From positions 1-53,369 of the forward strand of contig NZ_BCNF01000065.1 in assembly GCF_001485495.1 (NCBI RefSeq): 53,369 nucleotides of DNA, given 5' to 3'. Under the pieces are notes generated by a model. That model saw nothing but the letters and a program-made list of their open reading frames with translations, had not been told where the DNA came from and ran no database searches. This document shows positions 46,096 through 52,308 of the stretch, piece after piece (the first letter of the stretch is position 1; each line of letters starts with the position of its first letter). The translations under genes and the position numbers were made by a program. The DNA comes from Gordonia desulfuricans NBRC 100010. GTDB lineage: Bacteria; Actinomycetota; Actinomycetes; Mycobacteriales; Mycobacteriaceae.

Positions 46096-46281
46096 TCACC
46101 GAGTGTCCTGACGCCGGCCAGGCCTACTGCGGCGGCCACCCCGAACCGGCCCCTGCGGACCGAGACCGTCGTTCAGAAGGTGCACGCAGAGCTGCCCGTC
46201 GCATGCGCCGTTCACGCAACCGGCAACTCCCGTGGACCACAGCAGTGCGGGTTCAAGGTGCCGCGAGAGCAACCGGATCAC
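46096..46281 (-). CDS. small cysteine-containing hypothetical protein
   Basis: GTG 46281 is preceded by an excellent ribosome-binding site (GAGGAGG, 7 bases away), and codon third positions are GC-rich. The 61-residue product has three Cys close together (GCVNGACDGQLC) and a basic tail (RGGRRSRPGRRQ). No family is recognised. It lies between the desaturase gene and the prophage boundary and converges on the desaturase. Confidence 0.5.
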   Translation of the reverse strand: MIRLLSRHLEPALLWSTGVAGCVNGACDGQLCVHLLNDGLGPQGPVRGGRRSRPGRRQDTR

Positions 46282-46306
46282 AGTTGAACCTCCTCGCACA
46301 GAAAAA

Positions 46307-46355
46307 GCCCCAGGCGATCCGACCATCGAAATGGTGTCTCACCTGGGGTTTCTTT
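46307..46355 (-). terminator. terminator downstream of the interrupted tRNA-Arg
   Basis: CCCCAGG (46308-46314) pairs with CCTGGGG (46342-46348); an inner ACCAT-CGAA-ATGGT hairpin fills the loop. The minus strand then has CTTTTTC, a good U-tract, and the plus side has TTTCTTT. It is probably the host tRNA-Arg terminator, left beside the att site. Confidence 0.75.
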
Positions 46356-46356
46356 G

Positions 46357-46391
46357 TGCGCCCGTAGGGATTCGAACCCCAAACCTTCTGA
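46357..46391 (-). other. tRNA-Arg 3' fragment, probable prophage attachment site
   Basis: Read on the minus strand this is the 3' half of an actinobacterial tRNA-Arg: anticodon-stem remnant TCAGAAGG, T arm GGGGTTCGAATCCC and acceptor CGGGCGC with discriminator A. The matching 5' half (GCGCCCGTAGCTCA...) is absent from the bases upstream on that strand, which turn into unrelated sequence. This is the pattern left when a phage integrates into a tRNA 3' end; the intact tRNA should be at the far prophage end outside the window. Confidence 0.75.
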
Positions 46392-46532
46392 CCCAATCCG
46401 GCGGTGACATCAGGACCAAGGAAGTCCGACCTGAGACATAGGGGCAGGTCACCGCGCGCGCCGAGTCGCGTCCAGTCCGGGACACTGGCGTAAATCCGAC
46501 CATTTCGGGTGGGTTAGGGGGGCCCCACTCCG

Positions 46533-46982
46533 TCAGTGAGCAGTGCTGGCCAACGCAGCGACAGACGCCTCGGTGATCAGATTCCGGCCACCGACCATCT
46601 TCGCGGTCAGGCGCCCCGCCCCGATGGCCTTGTGGACGGCCTGCCTGCTGATCCCGAGACGTTCCGCAGCGGCCGCGACCGACAACGTCGGCACTGACGT
46701 CAGGCGGTCGACCATCGTGTCCCAGTCCGCCGTCGGCAGCACGTGCAACGACCGCAGCGATACGCCCGTCGGGATGAGTACCCGCGCCGCGATGACCGAG
46801 TGGGCCGTGGTGACAGCCTCCGAGCCGTCCCGGGCCCCGAGGGTGTATGTCACCTCGATCCTTCCGTTGTCGTCCTCGCTCACCGCCGGCGAATACGTCG
46901 TCAGCGCGTCGACGATGGTGTCGATGTTCTCGTCGGTGGCTGCGACGTCGCCGAGAACGGCGATCGCGTTGAACTCCTCCAT
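46533..46982 (-). CDS. phage helix-turn-helix protein
   Basis: The 149-residue protein ends in a DNA-binding region like excisionases and MerR-type winged helices (LSVAAAAERLGISRQAVHKA, about residues 97-145). The N-terminal 90 residues are a small alpha/beta domain (IEVTYTLGARDGSEA). The start has GGGAAGGAATC upstream. A role as excisionase or regulator is inferred from its position next to the att site. Confidence 0.7.
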   Translation of the reverse strand: MEEFNAIAVLGDVAATDENIDTIVDALTTYSPAVSEDDNGRIEVTYTLGARDGSEAVTTAHSVIAARVLIPTGVSLRSLHVLPTADWDTMVDRLTSVPTLSVAAAAERLGISRQAVHKAIGAGRLTAKMVGGRNLITEASVAALASTAH

Positions 46983-47078
46983 GATTCCTTCCCTCTCTGT
47001 GTTGCGAGGACGTGGCGTGATGGTGCACCGTGGGTGGTGGTCCGGGGGCGGCTCCTACGCCCCCGGACCCCAGCATCC

Positions 47079-47276
47079 CTACTGCCGCGGTACGTACCCC
47101 GCGCGCTTGAGGGCTGCCATCGCGTTCAGCGATGCGCGCCGATCGCTCGGCGTGCCCGACAGGGTGGTCACCCTGCGACCGTCGCGGTAGACCATGATGT
47201 GGCTTTTCGCGGTGGTCCTGATCTCGAACCCCTGCTGCTGAAGGTCTTTCAGCAGCCTCTTGGTGTCCTTGTCCAC
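47079..47276 (-). CDS. HicA-like small phage protein
   Basis: The 65-residue product has the dsRNA-binding-like pattern of HicA-related phage proteins: KDLQQQGFEI, TTAKSHIMVYRDGRRVTTL with the His after Ser, SGTPSDRR, and a C-terminal helix. The start is taken as GTG 47276 because GAGGAGG sits 5 bases upstream; the earlier GTG at 47282 overlaps that site. There is no HicB-like partner next to it, so a toxin role is doubtful. A two-operator promoter precedes it. Confidence 0.65.
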   Translation of the reverse strand: MDKDTKRLLKDLQQQGFEIRTTAKSHIMVYRDGRRVTTLSGTPSDRRASLNAMAALKRAGYVPRQ

Positions 47277-47305
47277 GCTCACCTCCTCTCTTGAATTGTG
47301 TCTAC

Positions 47306-47346
47306 AGCTTAACCCGTTTGGTTGTCGTGTGTCAACCCATTCGGTT
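47306..47346 (-). promoter_or_regulatory. phage promoter with two AACC-N5-GGTT operators
   Basis: On the minus strand a -35 TTGACA (47330-47335) and a -10 TAAGCT (47306-47311) are 18 bases apart, in front of the HicA-like gene. Two 13-bp palindromes of form AACC-N5-GGTT (47311-47323 and 47334-47346) are 23 bases apart centre to centre. One lies between the elements and touches the -10; the other overlaps the -35. Binding would block RNA polymerase. Confidence 0.65.
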
Positions 47347-47363
47347 TACGGATCGAAGAAGGG

Positions 47364-47387
47364 GCCCCGACCCTTTCAGGCCGGGGC
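47364..47387 (-). terminator. candidate terminator
   Basis: GCCCCGACC pairs with GGCCGGGGC (47364-47372 and 47379-47387) with one mismatch and a 6-base loop. It lies directly downstream of the gene remnant at 47396-47452, as a terminator should. Confidence 0.5.
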
Positions 47388-47395
47388 GGGGGTTG

Positions 47396-47452
47396 TCAGG
47401 CCGCGTACTCGGCGAGCTCCATCAGGATTTCCATCTCGGCCTGGGCGGTGGC
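47396..47452 (-). pseudogene. 3' remnant of a minus-strand phage gene
   Basis: A short minus-strand frame (ATAQAEMEILMELAEYAA, then stop) begins right after an in-frame TAG. It looks like the helical end of a larger protein whose 5' part is gone, and it is followed by a terminator-like hairpin. An alternative is a 12-residue peptide from ATG 47434. Confidence 0.35.
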
Positions 47453-47475
47453 CTACAGCCCCCCCACTGCTCGCC

Positions 47476-47541
47476 GTGTGGGCGGCATGGGCCGGGATCA
47501 CCGGGTGGGCGGCCGTCGTCGCGCACCGCAAGCACGCGTGA
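47476..47541 (+). CDS. very short membrane peptide or truncated gene
   Basis: The frame that ends at TGA 47539-47541 overlaps the next start as GTGA, which implies translation of an upstream gene. The only start codon near by is GTG 47476, giving 21 residues with a hydrophobic stretch (WAAWAGITGWAAVVAH). The frame stays open leftward to about 47260 without a plausible start or ribosome-binding site. The 5' end may have been lost in a deletion near 47453. Confidence 0.35.
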   Translation: MWAAWAGITGWAAVVAHRKHA

Positions 47542-47702
47542 CCTACCAGGTCGGCGACCGCGTCCGGGTGATCGAACTCGACACCGCGGGCCGGGTCGTC
47601 GATGTGCTCGATGACAACTCCCCAGCGCTGGTGATCGTCGACCTGCACGGCAGTGACGACCGGATGTGCCTGATGGTCGACAGCATCGAGCACATCGACT
47701 GA
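47538..47702 (+). CDS. small hypothetical phage protein
   Basis: The 54-residue product starts at GTG 47538, coupled to the preceding stop. It has a beta-rich pattern (YQVGDRVRVIELD, PALVIVDLHG, MCLMVDSIEHI) like small SH3-type barrels. No family is named. After its TGA the same frame stays open for another 63 codons. Confidence 0.6.
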   Translation: MTYQVGDRVRVIELDTAGRVVDVLDDNSPALVIVDLHGSDDRMCLMVDSIEHID

Positions 47703-47894
47703 CCGTGGACCACCATCAACGACGGCGAAACGGTACTGCTTGGCAGAACTCGCGGGCGAACCGACACTCATCGCCACTGGCGTCGGCGGGTAGACGAGAT
47801 GCTGGCCAATGGTGGCCGATGGGTCCAGCCGGACCGGGTGATTATCGGACTCGCCGTCGAGTGCGACGACGTTAATTTCACCGCTGTGATCTAA
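47703..47894 (+). pseudogene. open frame continuing in phase after the stop at 47700
   Basis: Directly after the TGA the same frame runs 63 codons to TAA 47892-47894 with coding-like content (TINDGETVLLGRTRGRTD, then DEMLANGGRWVQPDRVII). The only internal start is ATG 47799 (31 residues). Either a nonsense change split a longer gene, or a separate short gene starts at 47799. Confidence 0.4.
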
Positions 47895-47989
47895 CGCCGT
47901 CGGCCTCTCGCGTTAAATCTCGCTGTTAGTATTAACGTCGACCGCCACCTGGCGGATGGGTTTGAACGCGTGAGGGGCGTGACGTTAAT
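47868..47989. promoter_or_regulatory. three copies of GACGTTAAT around the fic gene start
   Basis: The 9-base element occurs at 47868-47876 (direct), 47931-47939 (inverted) and 47981-47989 (direct); a CGTTAA core also occurs at 47911-47916. The last copy lies within the first codons of the assigned fic gene and overlaps a possible -10 TAATAG (47986-47991), with TTGAAC (47962-47967) as -35. They are candidate operators, perhaps for the winged helix of the Fic protein. Confidence 0.5.
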
Positions 47990-49166
47990 AGTGCAGGTAG
48001 ATCGGTTTGAAAACTCGCCTATCGGACGTCTCGTTCCCATCGCGGGCATGGATCACATGCTCGGAGAGGCTTACGCGCATCACGCGTACGTACCCGCGCC
48101 ACTTCCATCGGACATCACGTTGGCCGCTCGGTCCGTCAAGCTATTGGAAGAGGCCGCCAGGGCGCTCGGCGCGCTGGATAGCAAAGTGCAACTCCTACCC
48201 AATCCGACGCTCCTAGTACGGCCGTCACTGCGGAAGGAAGCGGTATCGACGACGGCGCTCGAGGGTACGTTCGCACCACTCGCGGAAGCGCTCGGAGCCG
48301 ACTACGTCGATGAGAAGCGCCAAAGCGCCGAGATCCGCGAGGTTATGAACTACGTGCGCGCGGCAACCCAGAGCATCACATTGCTGGACAAACTGCCGAT
48401 CTGCGTCAAGATGCTCGCCCAGCTGCAGGCGACTCTCGTGCGCGGCACGCGCGGCGACCAGTACGATGCTGGCCAGCTACGCCAGCGGCAGGTTTGTATC
48501 GGGCAGCAGGGACGCGGCGTCTCGGCGTCTCGGTTCGTCCCCCCTCCGAACGGCGACATCCTGGTCGACGGCATCAGCGAGTGGGAGAAGTGGGTCAACG
48601 CGGAAGATGATCTTCCCCTGTTGGTGAAGGTAGCTTTGGCTCACTATCAGTTCGAGACCTTGCACCCGTTCAGCGATGGCAACGGGCGTCTTGGACGTCT
48701 CATCATCACCCTCCAGCTCATGCAGGCCGGCGTGTTGAAGTACCCCATCTTGAACCTCTCGCCCTGGTTCGAGCCGCGTCGGGATCAATACATCGATCAC
48801 CTGCTCGATGTCAGCGCCAGCGGCGACTTTGAGCCGTGGATCAATTTCTTCTGCGATGCGGTCGTTGCGCGCGCCAAGGCGGCAACCGAGGCGATCTCAG
48901 CAATGCTCGACATCCGCGAGACGTTCGTAGACATGCTCAAACGCAAGCGCGCTTCGGGGATGGTGCTGGACTTGGCTTCGGACCTGATCGGCTTCCCTTA
49001 CATCTCAGCGAGCGAAGCCGCGGAGATGTATGACGTCAGTTACCCCACGGCGAACAACGCGATCGCGAAGTTGGTTGATCACGGCATCCTTGAGGAGATC
49101 ACCGGTCGGGACTACGGACGGGTCTTCCGGTGTCCTCGCGTGTATGAGATTATCGCTCGCGCGTAA
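47970..49166 (+). CDS. Fic-family protein (AMPylator type) with winged helix
   Basis: The protein has up to 398 residues; GTG 47979 or 47991 are alternative starts. The core Fic motif HPFSDGNGRLGR (232-243) is intact, with catalytic His232. The inhibitory helix motif T-x3-E-G (94-99, within STTALEG) lies before it, so this is an N-terminally self-inhibited Fic. The N-terminal domain (ENSPIGRLVPI, YVPAPLP) is standard for this group. Residues about 340-395 form a winged helix (ASEAAEMYDVSYPTANNAI). Such enzymes transfer AMP to protein hydroxyls; the target is unknown. Codons are less GC-rich than in the chromosome, so it is probably cargo. No antitoxin gene is adjacent. Confidence 0.9.
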   Translation: MRGVTLIVQVDRFENSPIGRLVPIAGMDHMLGEAYAHHAYVPAPLPSDITLAARSVKLLEEAARALGALDSKVQLLPNPTLLVRPSLRKEAVSTTALEGTFAPLAEALGADYVDEKRQSAEIREVMNYVRAATQSITLLDKLPICVKMLAQLQATLVRGTRGDQYDAGQLRQRQVCIGQQGRGVSASRFVPPPNGDILVDGISEWEKWVNAEDDLPLLVKVALAHYQFETLHPFSDGNGRLGRLIITLQLMQAGVLKYPILNLSPWFEPRRDQYIDHLLDVSASGDFEPWINFFCDAVVARAKAATEAISAMLDIRETFVDMLKRKRASGMVLDLASDLIGFPYISASEAAEMYDVSYPTANNAIAKLVDHGILEEITGRDYGRVFRCPRVYEIIARA

Positions 49167-49202
49167 ATAGCGGTGAGCTCAACAACACCACAGAAAAGTG
49201 AA

Positions 49203-49242
49203 CACCGCCCCGACCGTGATGGCCGGGGCGGTGTCGTGTGCG
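49203..49242 (-). terminator. terminator hairpin, copy 1 of a repeated element
   Basis: CACCGCCCCG (49203-49212) pairs with CGGGGCGGTG (49224-49233) around an 11-base loop, followed by TCGTGTGCG. It lies just downstream of the DUF2690 gene on the minus strand. The same sequence recurs at 50015-50053 and in part at 50613-50644. Confidence 0.8.
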
Positions 49243-49246
49243 CTCG

Positions 49247-49714
49247 CTACCAGACCGTGCAGCCCGTGCTCCAGCCGCCGTAGACAGCTCGGGAGCACTT
49301 GTTGCGGCTGTAGATCTGGGCGGTGTAGTAGGTACCCGGTTCGCGCGGCTGCCATGCGTGTGCCTTTCGGTACCCGTCGCTCTGAACAACCGCGAGGATG
49401 CTCCCACTGGACGCAGCGTGGTCAGTGAGAACCAGCCGCGCCCACCGGGTAGCGCATGAGCGTGAGATCCACAGTTCCAGACGGCCGGCCGAGGCGCTTT
49501 GATCGTAGTAAGAGCTGCCTGGGGAGGATGTTCGAACGGTGGCAGAACCCCACCGGTAGGAGTTCGCCGAGCAGCCTGTCGAGTAGGGATTCTTCCCCGA
49601 GCAGTAGTCGCCGTAGCAACTCGGAGCCGCCGCCGCCTGCGGCGCAGCGGGCAAGATCGCGAAGACCATAAGAGCACCGAGGACAACACACAGTCGCAGG
49701 ATGAATCGATTCAT
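49247..49714 (-). CDS. secreted DUF2690-type cysteine-rich protein
   Basis: The 155-residue product has a Sec signal peptide (about residues 1-30, cleavage after AAA-A). A DUF2690-like domain follows: SCYGDYCSGKNPYSTGC matches its Cys pattern, and further Cys lie at SRSCATRW, SRNKC and STGC. DUF2690 proteins are secreted in actinobacteria and of unknown function. Inside a prophage it is a candidate lysogenic-conversion factor, expressed independently behind its own terminator. Confidence 0.8.
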   Translation of the reverse strand: MNRFILRLCVVLGALMVFAILPAAPQAAAAPSCYGDYCSGKNPYSTGCSANSYRWGSATVRTSSPGSSYYDQSASAGRLELWISRSCATRWARLVLTDHAASSGSILAVVQSDGYRKAHAWQPREPGTYYTAQIYSRNKCSRAVYGGWSTGCTVW

Positions 49715-49791
49715 GCTCCGACGCTATCGGCCACACCTCGTGAGTACGCTGCACCTGGCGACAATTCAGCCGATCGAGTGAACCGTGATTG

Positions 49792-49823
49792 ATCGATCGT
49801 CCTGATCAATCGATCGTCCTGAT
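49792..49823. repeat. tandem 15-bp direct repeat, period 17
   Basis: ATCGATCGTCCTGAT occurs at 49792-49806 and again at 49809-49823, separated by two bases. Each copy contains the palindrome ATCGAT. The site is upstream of the secreted DUF2690 gene and could bind a regulator as a pair. Confidence 0.7.
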
Positions 49824-50014
49824 GATGAGAGTGACGACGCGGCCGTCGAAGAACGGGCCGCGTCGCCGCTCAACCGGCGTCAGCCACCCCGAACGTCTCC
49901 GCGGCGGGCGTCGCGCACGATCACCTTATGTCACGAATCGGTCACGAGTCCGGATAGTTCGAGATCATCGGTCCCGCAGTGGATGAGTACGTGCGATACA
50001 GCCCCAACGACAAA

Positions 50015-50053
50015 ACCGCCCCGACCGTGATGGCCGGGGCGGTGTCGTGTGCG
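50015..50053 (-). repeat. terminator-like element, copy 2
   Basis: These 39 bases repeat 49204-49242 exactly as far as I can read, including the loop and the TCGTGTGCG tail. No gene ends immediately beside it, so it may be the remains of a lost gene's terminator. Confidence 0.8.
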
Positions 50054-50199
50054 GGGTCGTCGGACTTCGTATTTGGGGCGGGGAGTACCTTCTGAGGCGT
50101 AGTGTTGTGGCTACGTCGGATTTCACACCTGGCGGGCACCCGCCAGCGGCCCCGATGAAGCAATGGCCACACGCACTGCGGTCAGTCAGGTGAACTCTC

Positions 50200-50622
50200 A
50201 TGATCACCACTTCCCGAATTCTCAACACAACCCCACGCAGCCATCTCTATGGGCACGCCCGCGACTACCACCGAGCACGACCAGGACACTCCGCCCGCCC
50301 AGAGATCATCGTGTCGAGCATTCAAGAAGAAGATGCCCGACACGTACCCGGGGACCTGCTCGCAGAATGGGACATCTTGTTCCACGCCGACACAACCTCC
50401 GAACGCGCCATTGGTGACCTCCTGGCCCGCCGGACCGTGCGGCGCGCCCGCCACTCACGAACATCGGTCCTCGATGGCGACTCACACCCCATCATTCTGC
50501 TAGCCACCGACATACCCCGCTCAGCCGCAGCCGACGTGTGGCAACGAGTGTTCTTGGCGGCCGAACGCGGCGGAACCCTGTCCGATGTGCTGCTCGAAGC
50601 CGACACCACGCGCCGACCGTGA
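50200..50622 (+). CDS. hypothetical protein in prophage, plus strand
   Basis: ATG 50200 follows AGGTGA at 7 bases and gives 140 residues. GTG 50311 (103 residues) is an alternative. The second half is helix-rich and better organised (GDLLAEWDILFHADTTSER, ADVWQRVFLAAERGG). No family is recognised. Its stop codon lies inside the third copy of the terminator element, so its C-terminus is partly encoded by the repeat. It is oriented against the tail genes, as a cargo gene would be. Confidence 0.55.
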   Translation: MITTSRILNTTPRSHLYGHARDYHRARPGHSARPEIIVSSIQEEDARHVPGDLLAEWDILFHADTTSERAIGDLLARRTVRRARHSRTSVLDGDSHPIILLATDIPRSAAADVWQRVFLAAERGGTLSDVLLEADTTRRP

Positions 50623-50644
50623 TGGCCGGGGCGGTGTCGTGTGC
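50613..50644 (-). repeat. terminator-like element, copy 3, left arm lost
   Basis: Bases 50613-50644 match the other two copies from the loop side onward (CCGACCGTGATGGCC to GTGTCGTGTGC). The CACCGCC part of the left arm is replaced by the end of the plus-strand gene, so the full stem cannot form. It lies 11 bases after the minus-strand tail gene at 50655. Confidence 0.75.
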
Positions 50645-50654
50645 AGGGCGGGGG

Positions 50655-51020
50655 TCAGAGTCCGCGGTACCGCAGGATCGGCGTCACATCGACAGAGAAG
50701 GCCTGCGATCCGTCATTCACCGTGAGCGCGACGGGCAGGGCCTCGGTGCGGAGCAGGGTTGTCCCGTTGTGCACGCCGTAGCGGTCGATGACGGTGCCGT
50801 TGGCCACCGTCGACGCCGGCACCGTGATCGTGCCCGTCGACCCGATGATCTTGGCCCAGTCGTAGCCGTCTTCGGTGACCTTTGCCGCCGATCCCCAGGT
50901 GGTGTCGGCGTAGACGGTGCCGACGCGGGTGGCGCCGACGTACAGGCCGATCCGGTTGCCGAGGGCGGCGATCGCGTTGGCACACGCATTCCGGTGGGCG
51001 TCGGTGTAAGTGCTGGCCAT
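50655..51020 (-). CDS. phage tail-associated protein
   Basis: The 121-residue protein is beta-rich, with a helical N-terminus (HRNACANAIAALGNRIGLYV) and TITVPASTVANGTVIDRYGV. It resembles small structural proteins encoded after minor tail genes in actinobacteriophages. Its start overlaps the preceding stop by one base (TGATG), so it belongs to the tail operon. It is the last gene of that operon. Confidence 0.65.
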   Translation of the reverse strand: MASTYTDAHRNACANAIAALGNRIGLYVGATRVGTVYADTTWGSAAKVTEDGYDWAKIIGSTGTITVPASTVANGTVIDRYGVHNGTTLLRTEALPVALTVNDGSQAFSVDVTPILRYRGL

Positions 51021-51280
51021 CAGATGGTCCTTTCAGCGATGTAGATCGGGATCTGCGGGTCCGGATAGCGGCCCGCGGTCAGGGAGTAGCTGTGCTCGGT
51101 GGCGTCAGCGGCGGTACGCATGGTCAGGACCTCGCCGCTCCTGCGGGCGCGGTACTCACTGTCGCCGACCTCGGTCCACGAGTCGGTGACGGTGTCGGCC
51201 CACTCGCCATTGAGCAGGAACGCGGTCGGCCAGTAGTCGTCGTGGGGTGGCGAATCAAATGCGGTGGGATCGACGATCAT
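51020..51280 (-). CDS. small phage tail-operon protein
   Basis: ATG 51280 overlaps the stop of the upstream tail gene (ATGA) and gives 86 residues; an ATG at 51298 is possible but less likely. The sequence is polar with several aromatic residues (PPHDDYWPTAFLLNGEW). No family is recognised. Confidence 0.65.
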   Translation of the reverse strand: MIVDPTAFDSPPHDDYWPTAFLLNGEWADTVTDSWTEVGDSEYRARRSGEVLTMRTAADATEHSYSLTAGRYPDPQIPIYIAERTI

Positions 51281-52308
51281 TGGCCCACCCTCACCCATGC
51301 CTGACCTCGTGCTCCCTTGACTCCGTTGCCGGCGGCAGCCGCACCACCCTGCCCACCCGCCCCCGGTACACCCGAGTTGGCGGCACCGCCCGTGTAGGTG
51401 ACGCCCCAGAAGGTGGTGTCGCCGGGTGATTCGCCGGTACGTGACCCGCCGGTCCCCGCACCACCCGCACCGCCGACCGCGGTCAGCGTGCCGACGCCGG
51501 TGATCGTGGCAGTGGTGGCCGACCCGGGCGATGAGTTGGTGGGGAACGCGCCACCGTTGGTCCCCGCACCACCGTCACCGACGGTGATGGTGATCGCGAT
51601 GACAGTCCAGCCGATGTCGACACCACGCACGAGACGGACAGTCGACCATCCGGCAGCCTTCCCGCCGTTACCGGAGAGCACGAACCCGGCACCGTTACCG
51701 CCGCCACCCCCACCGATGAGGACGATGTCGACCCACAACGCCCACACCGGGATCGTGAACGTCGAGGTACCGACCGTGGTGAACGCGACCGTCCACGGCG
51801 CATCGACCGGGGCGCGGAATCCGGCTGTCGCGAGGTCCCCTGTCCCGCCGGCGTCCCGGACGGTCATGCTCGGCCGGAGCGTGGTCAGATCACCCAGCAG
51901 CGCGCTGTCCCGGCCGGGCACCGAGAGTCGCGCAGTCGCGCGGTCCGCAGCCACACCACTGTCGGTGCCACGCACACCGAGACGAGCAGCACCGTCGGCG
52001 ACACCGGCCTCCCGGACAGGCAACCTAGCTCGCGCGGTCGCCGCATCCCCGAGCAGGACGCCGTCGCGCGCCACCAGCCGGGGTGTGATCACCGCGCGGC
52101 CATCCGCGACAGCGTTGTCCCGGACCGGGGTGTCCAGGACGGCGACCGCCGAGTCCGCGGCGACCGCGTCATGTCTGGCCGAGGATTGCGGCACCCACCA
52201 CCAGCCGCGGCGCACCTCGGCGACCGCGTGGTCGGGGCCGTCGATCGTCCAGCCCTGGCGGGTGAGGGCGTCGACGGTGGGGCCGTCAGGGGTCCACATG
52301 ACTGTCAC
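51277..52308 (-). CDS. minor tail protein with repeats and glycine-rich end
   Basis: GTG 52308 overlaps the upstream stop as GTGA (343 residues). Residues about 40-165 contain six or so degenerate repeats of about 18 residues, each like RDxAxxxDxATxRLxVP. The C-terminal half has a beta-rich core (FTIPVWALWVDIVLIGGGGG) and a glycine-rich tail typical of actinobacteriophage receptor-binding or tail-tip proteins. Host binding is inferred. Confidence 0.75.
   Translation of the reverse strand: MTVMWTPDGPTVDALTRQGWTIDGPDHAVAEVRRGWWWVPQSSARHDAVAADSAVAVLDTPVRDNAVADGRAVITPRLVARDGVLLGDAATARARLPVREAGVADGAARLGVRGTDSGVAADRATARLSVPGRDSALLGDLTTLRPSMTVRDAGGTGDLATAGFRAPVDAPWTVAFTTVGTSTFTIPVWALWVDIVLIGGGGGGNGAGFVLSGNGGKAAGWSTVRLVRGVDIGWTVIAITITVGDGGAGTNGGAFPTNSSPGSATTATITGVGTLTAVGGAGGAGTGGSRTGESPGDTTFWGVTYTGGAANSGVPGAGGQGGAAAAGNGVKGARGQAWVRVGQ

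Larger units (their letters stand above)
49715..50199. other. 485-base stretch without a confident gene
   Basis: No frame here has both a credible start and coding-like codon use. The stretch holds a 17-bp-period tandem repeat (49792-49823), the second copy of the terminator element (50015-50053) and a tight hairpin CTGGCGGG-CA-CCCGCCAG (50129-50146). It probably contains the promoters of the divergent genes at 49714 and 50200. Confidence 0.6.

Noticed and set aside
46357-46440. An intact tRNA-Arg gene
   Set aside because: Only the 3' half can be folded; the sequence where the 5' acceptor strand and D arm should be does not match.
49203-50644. A CRISPR array from the three repeated elements
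   Set aside because: There are only three copies, with spacings of about 800 and 600 bases, one copy is truncated, and they form terminator hairpins at gene ends.
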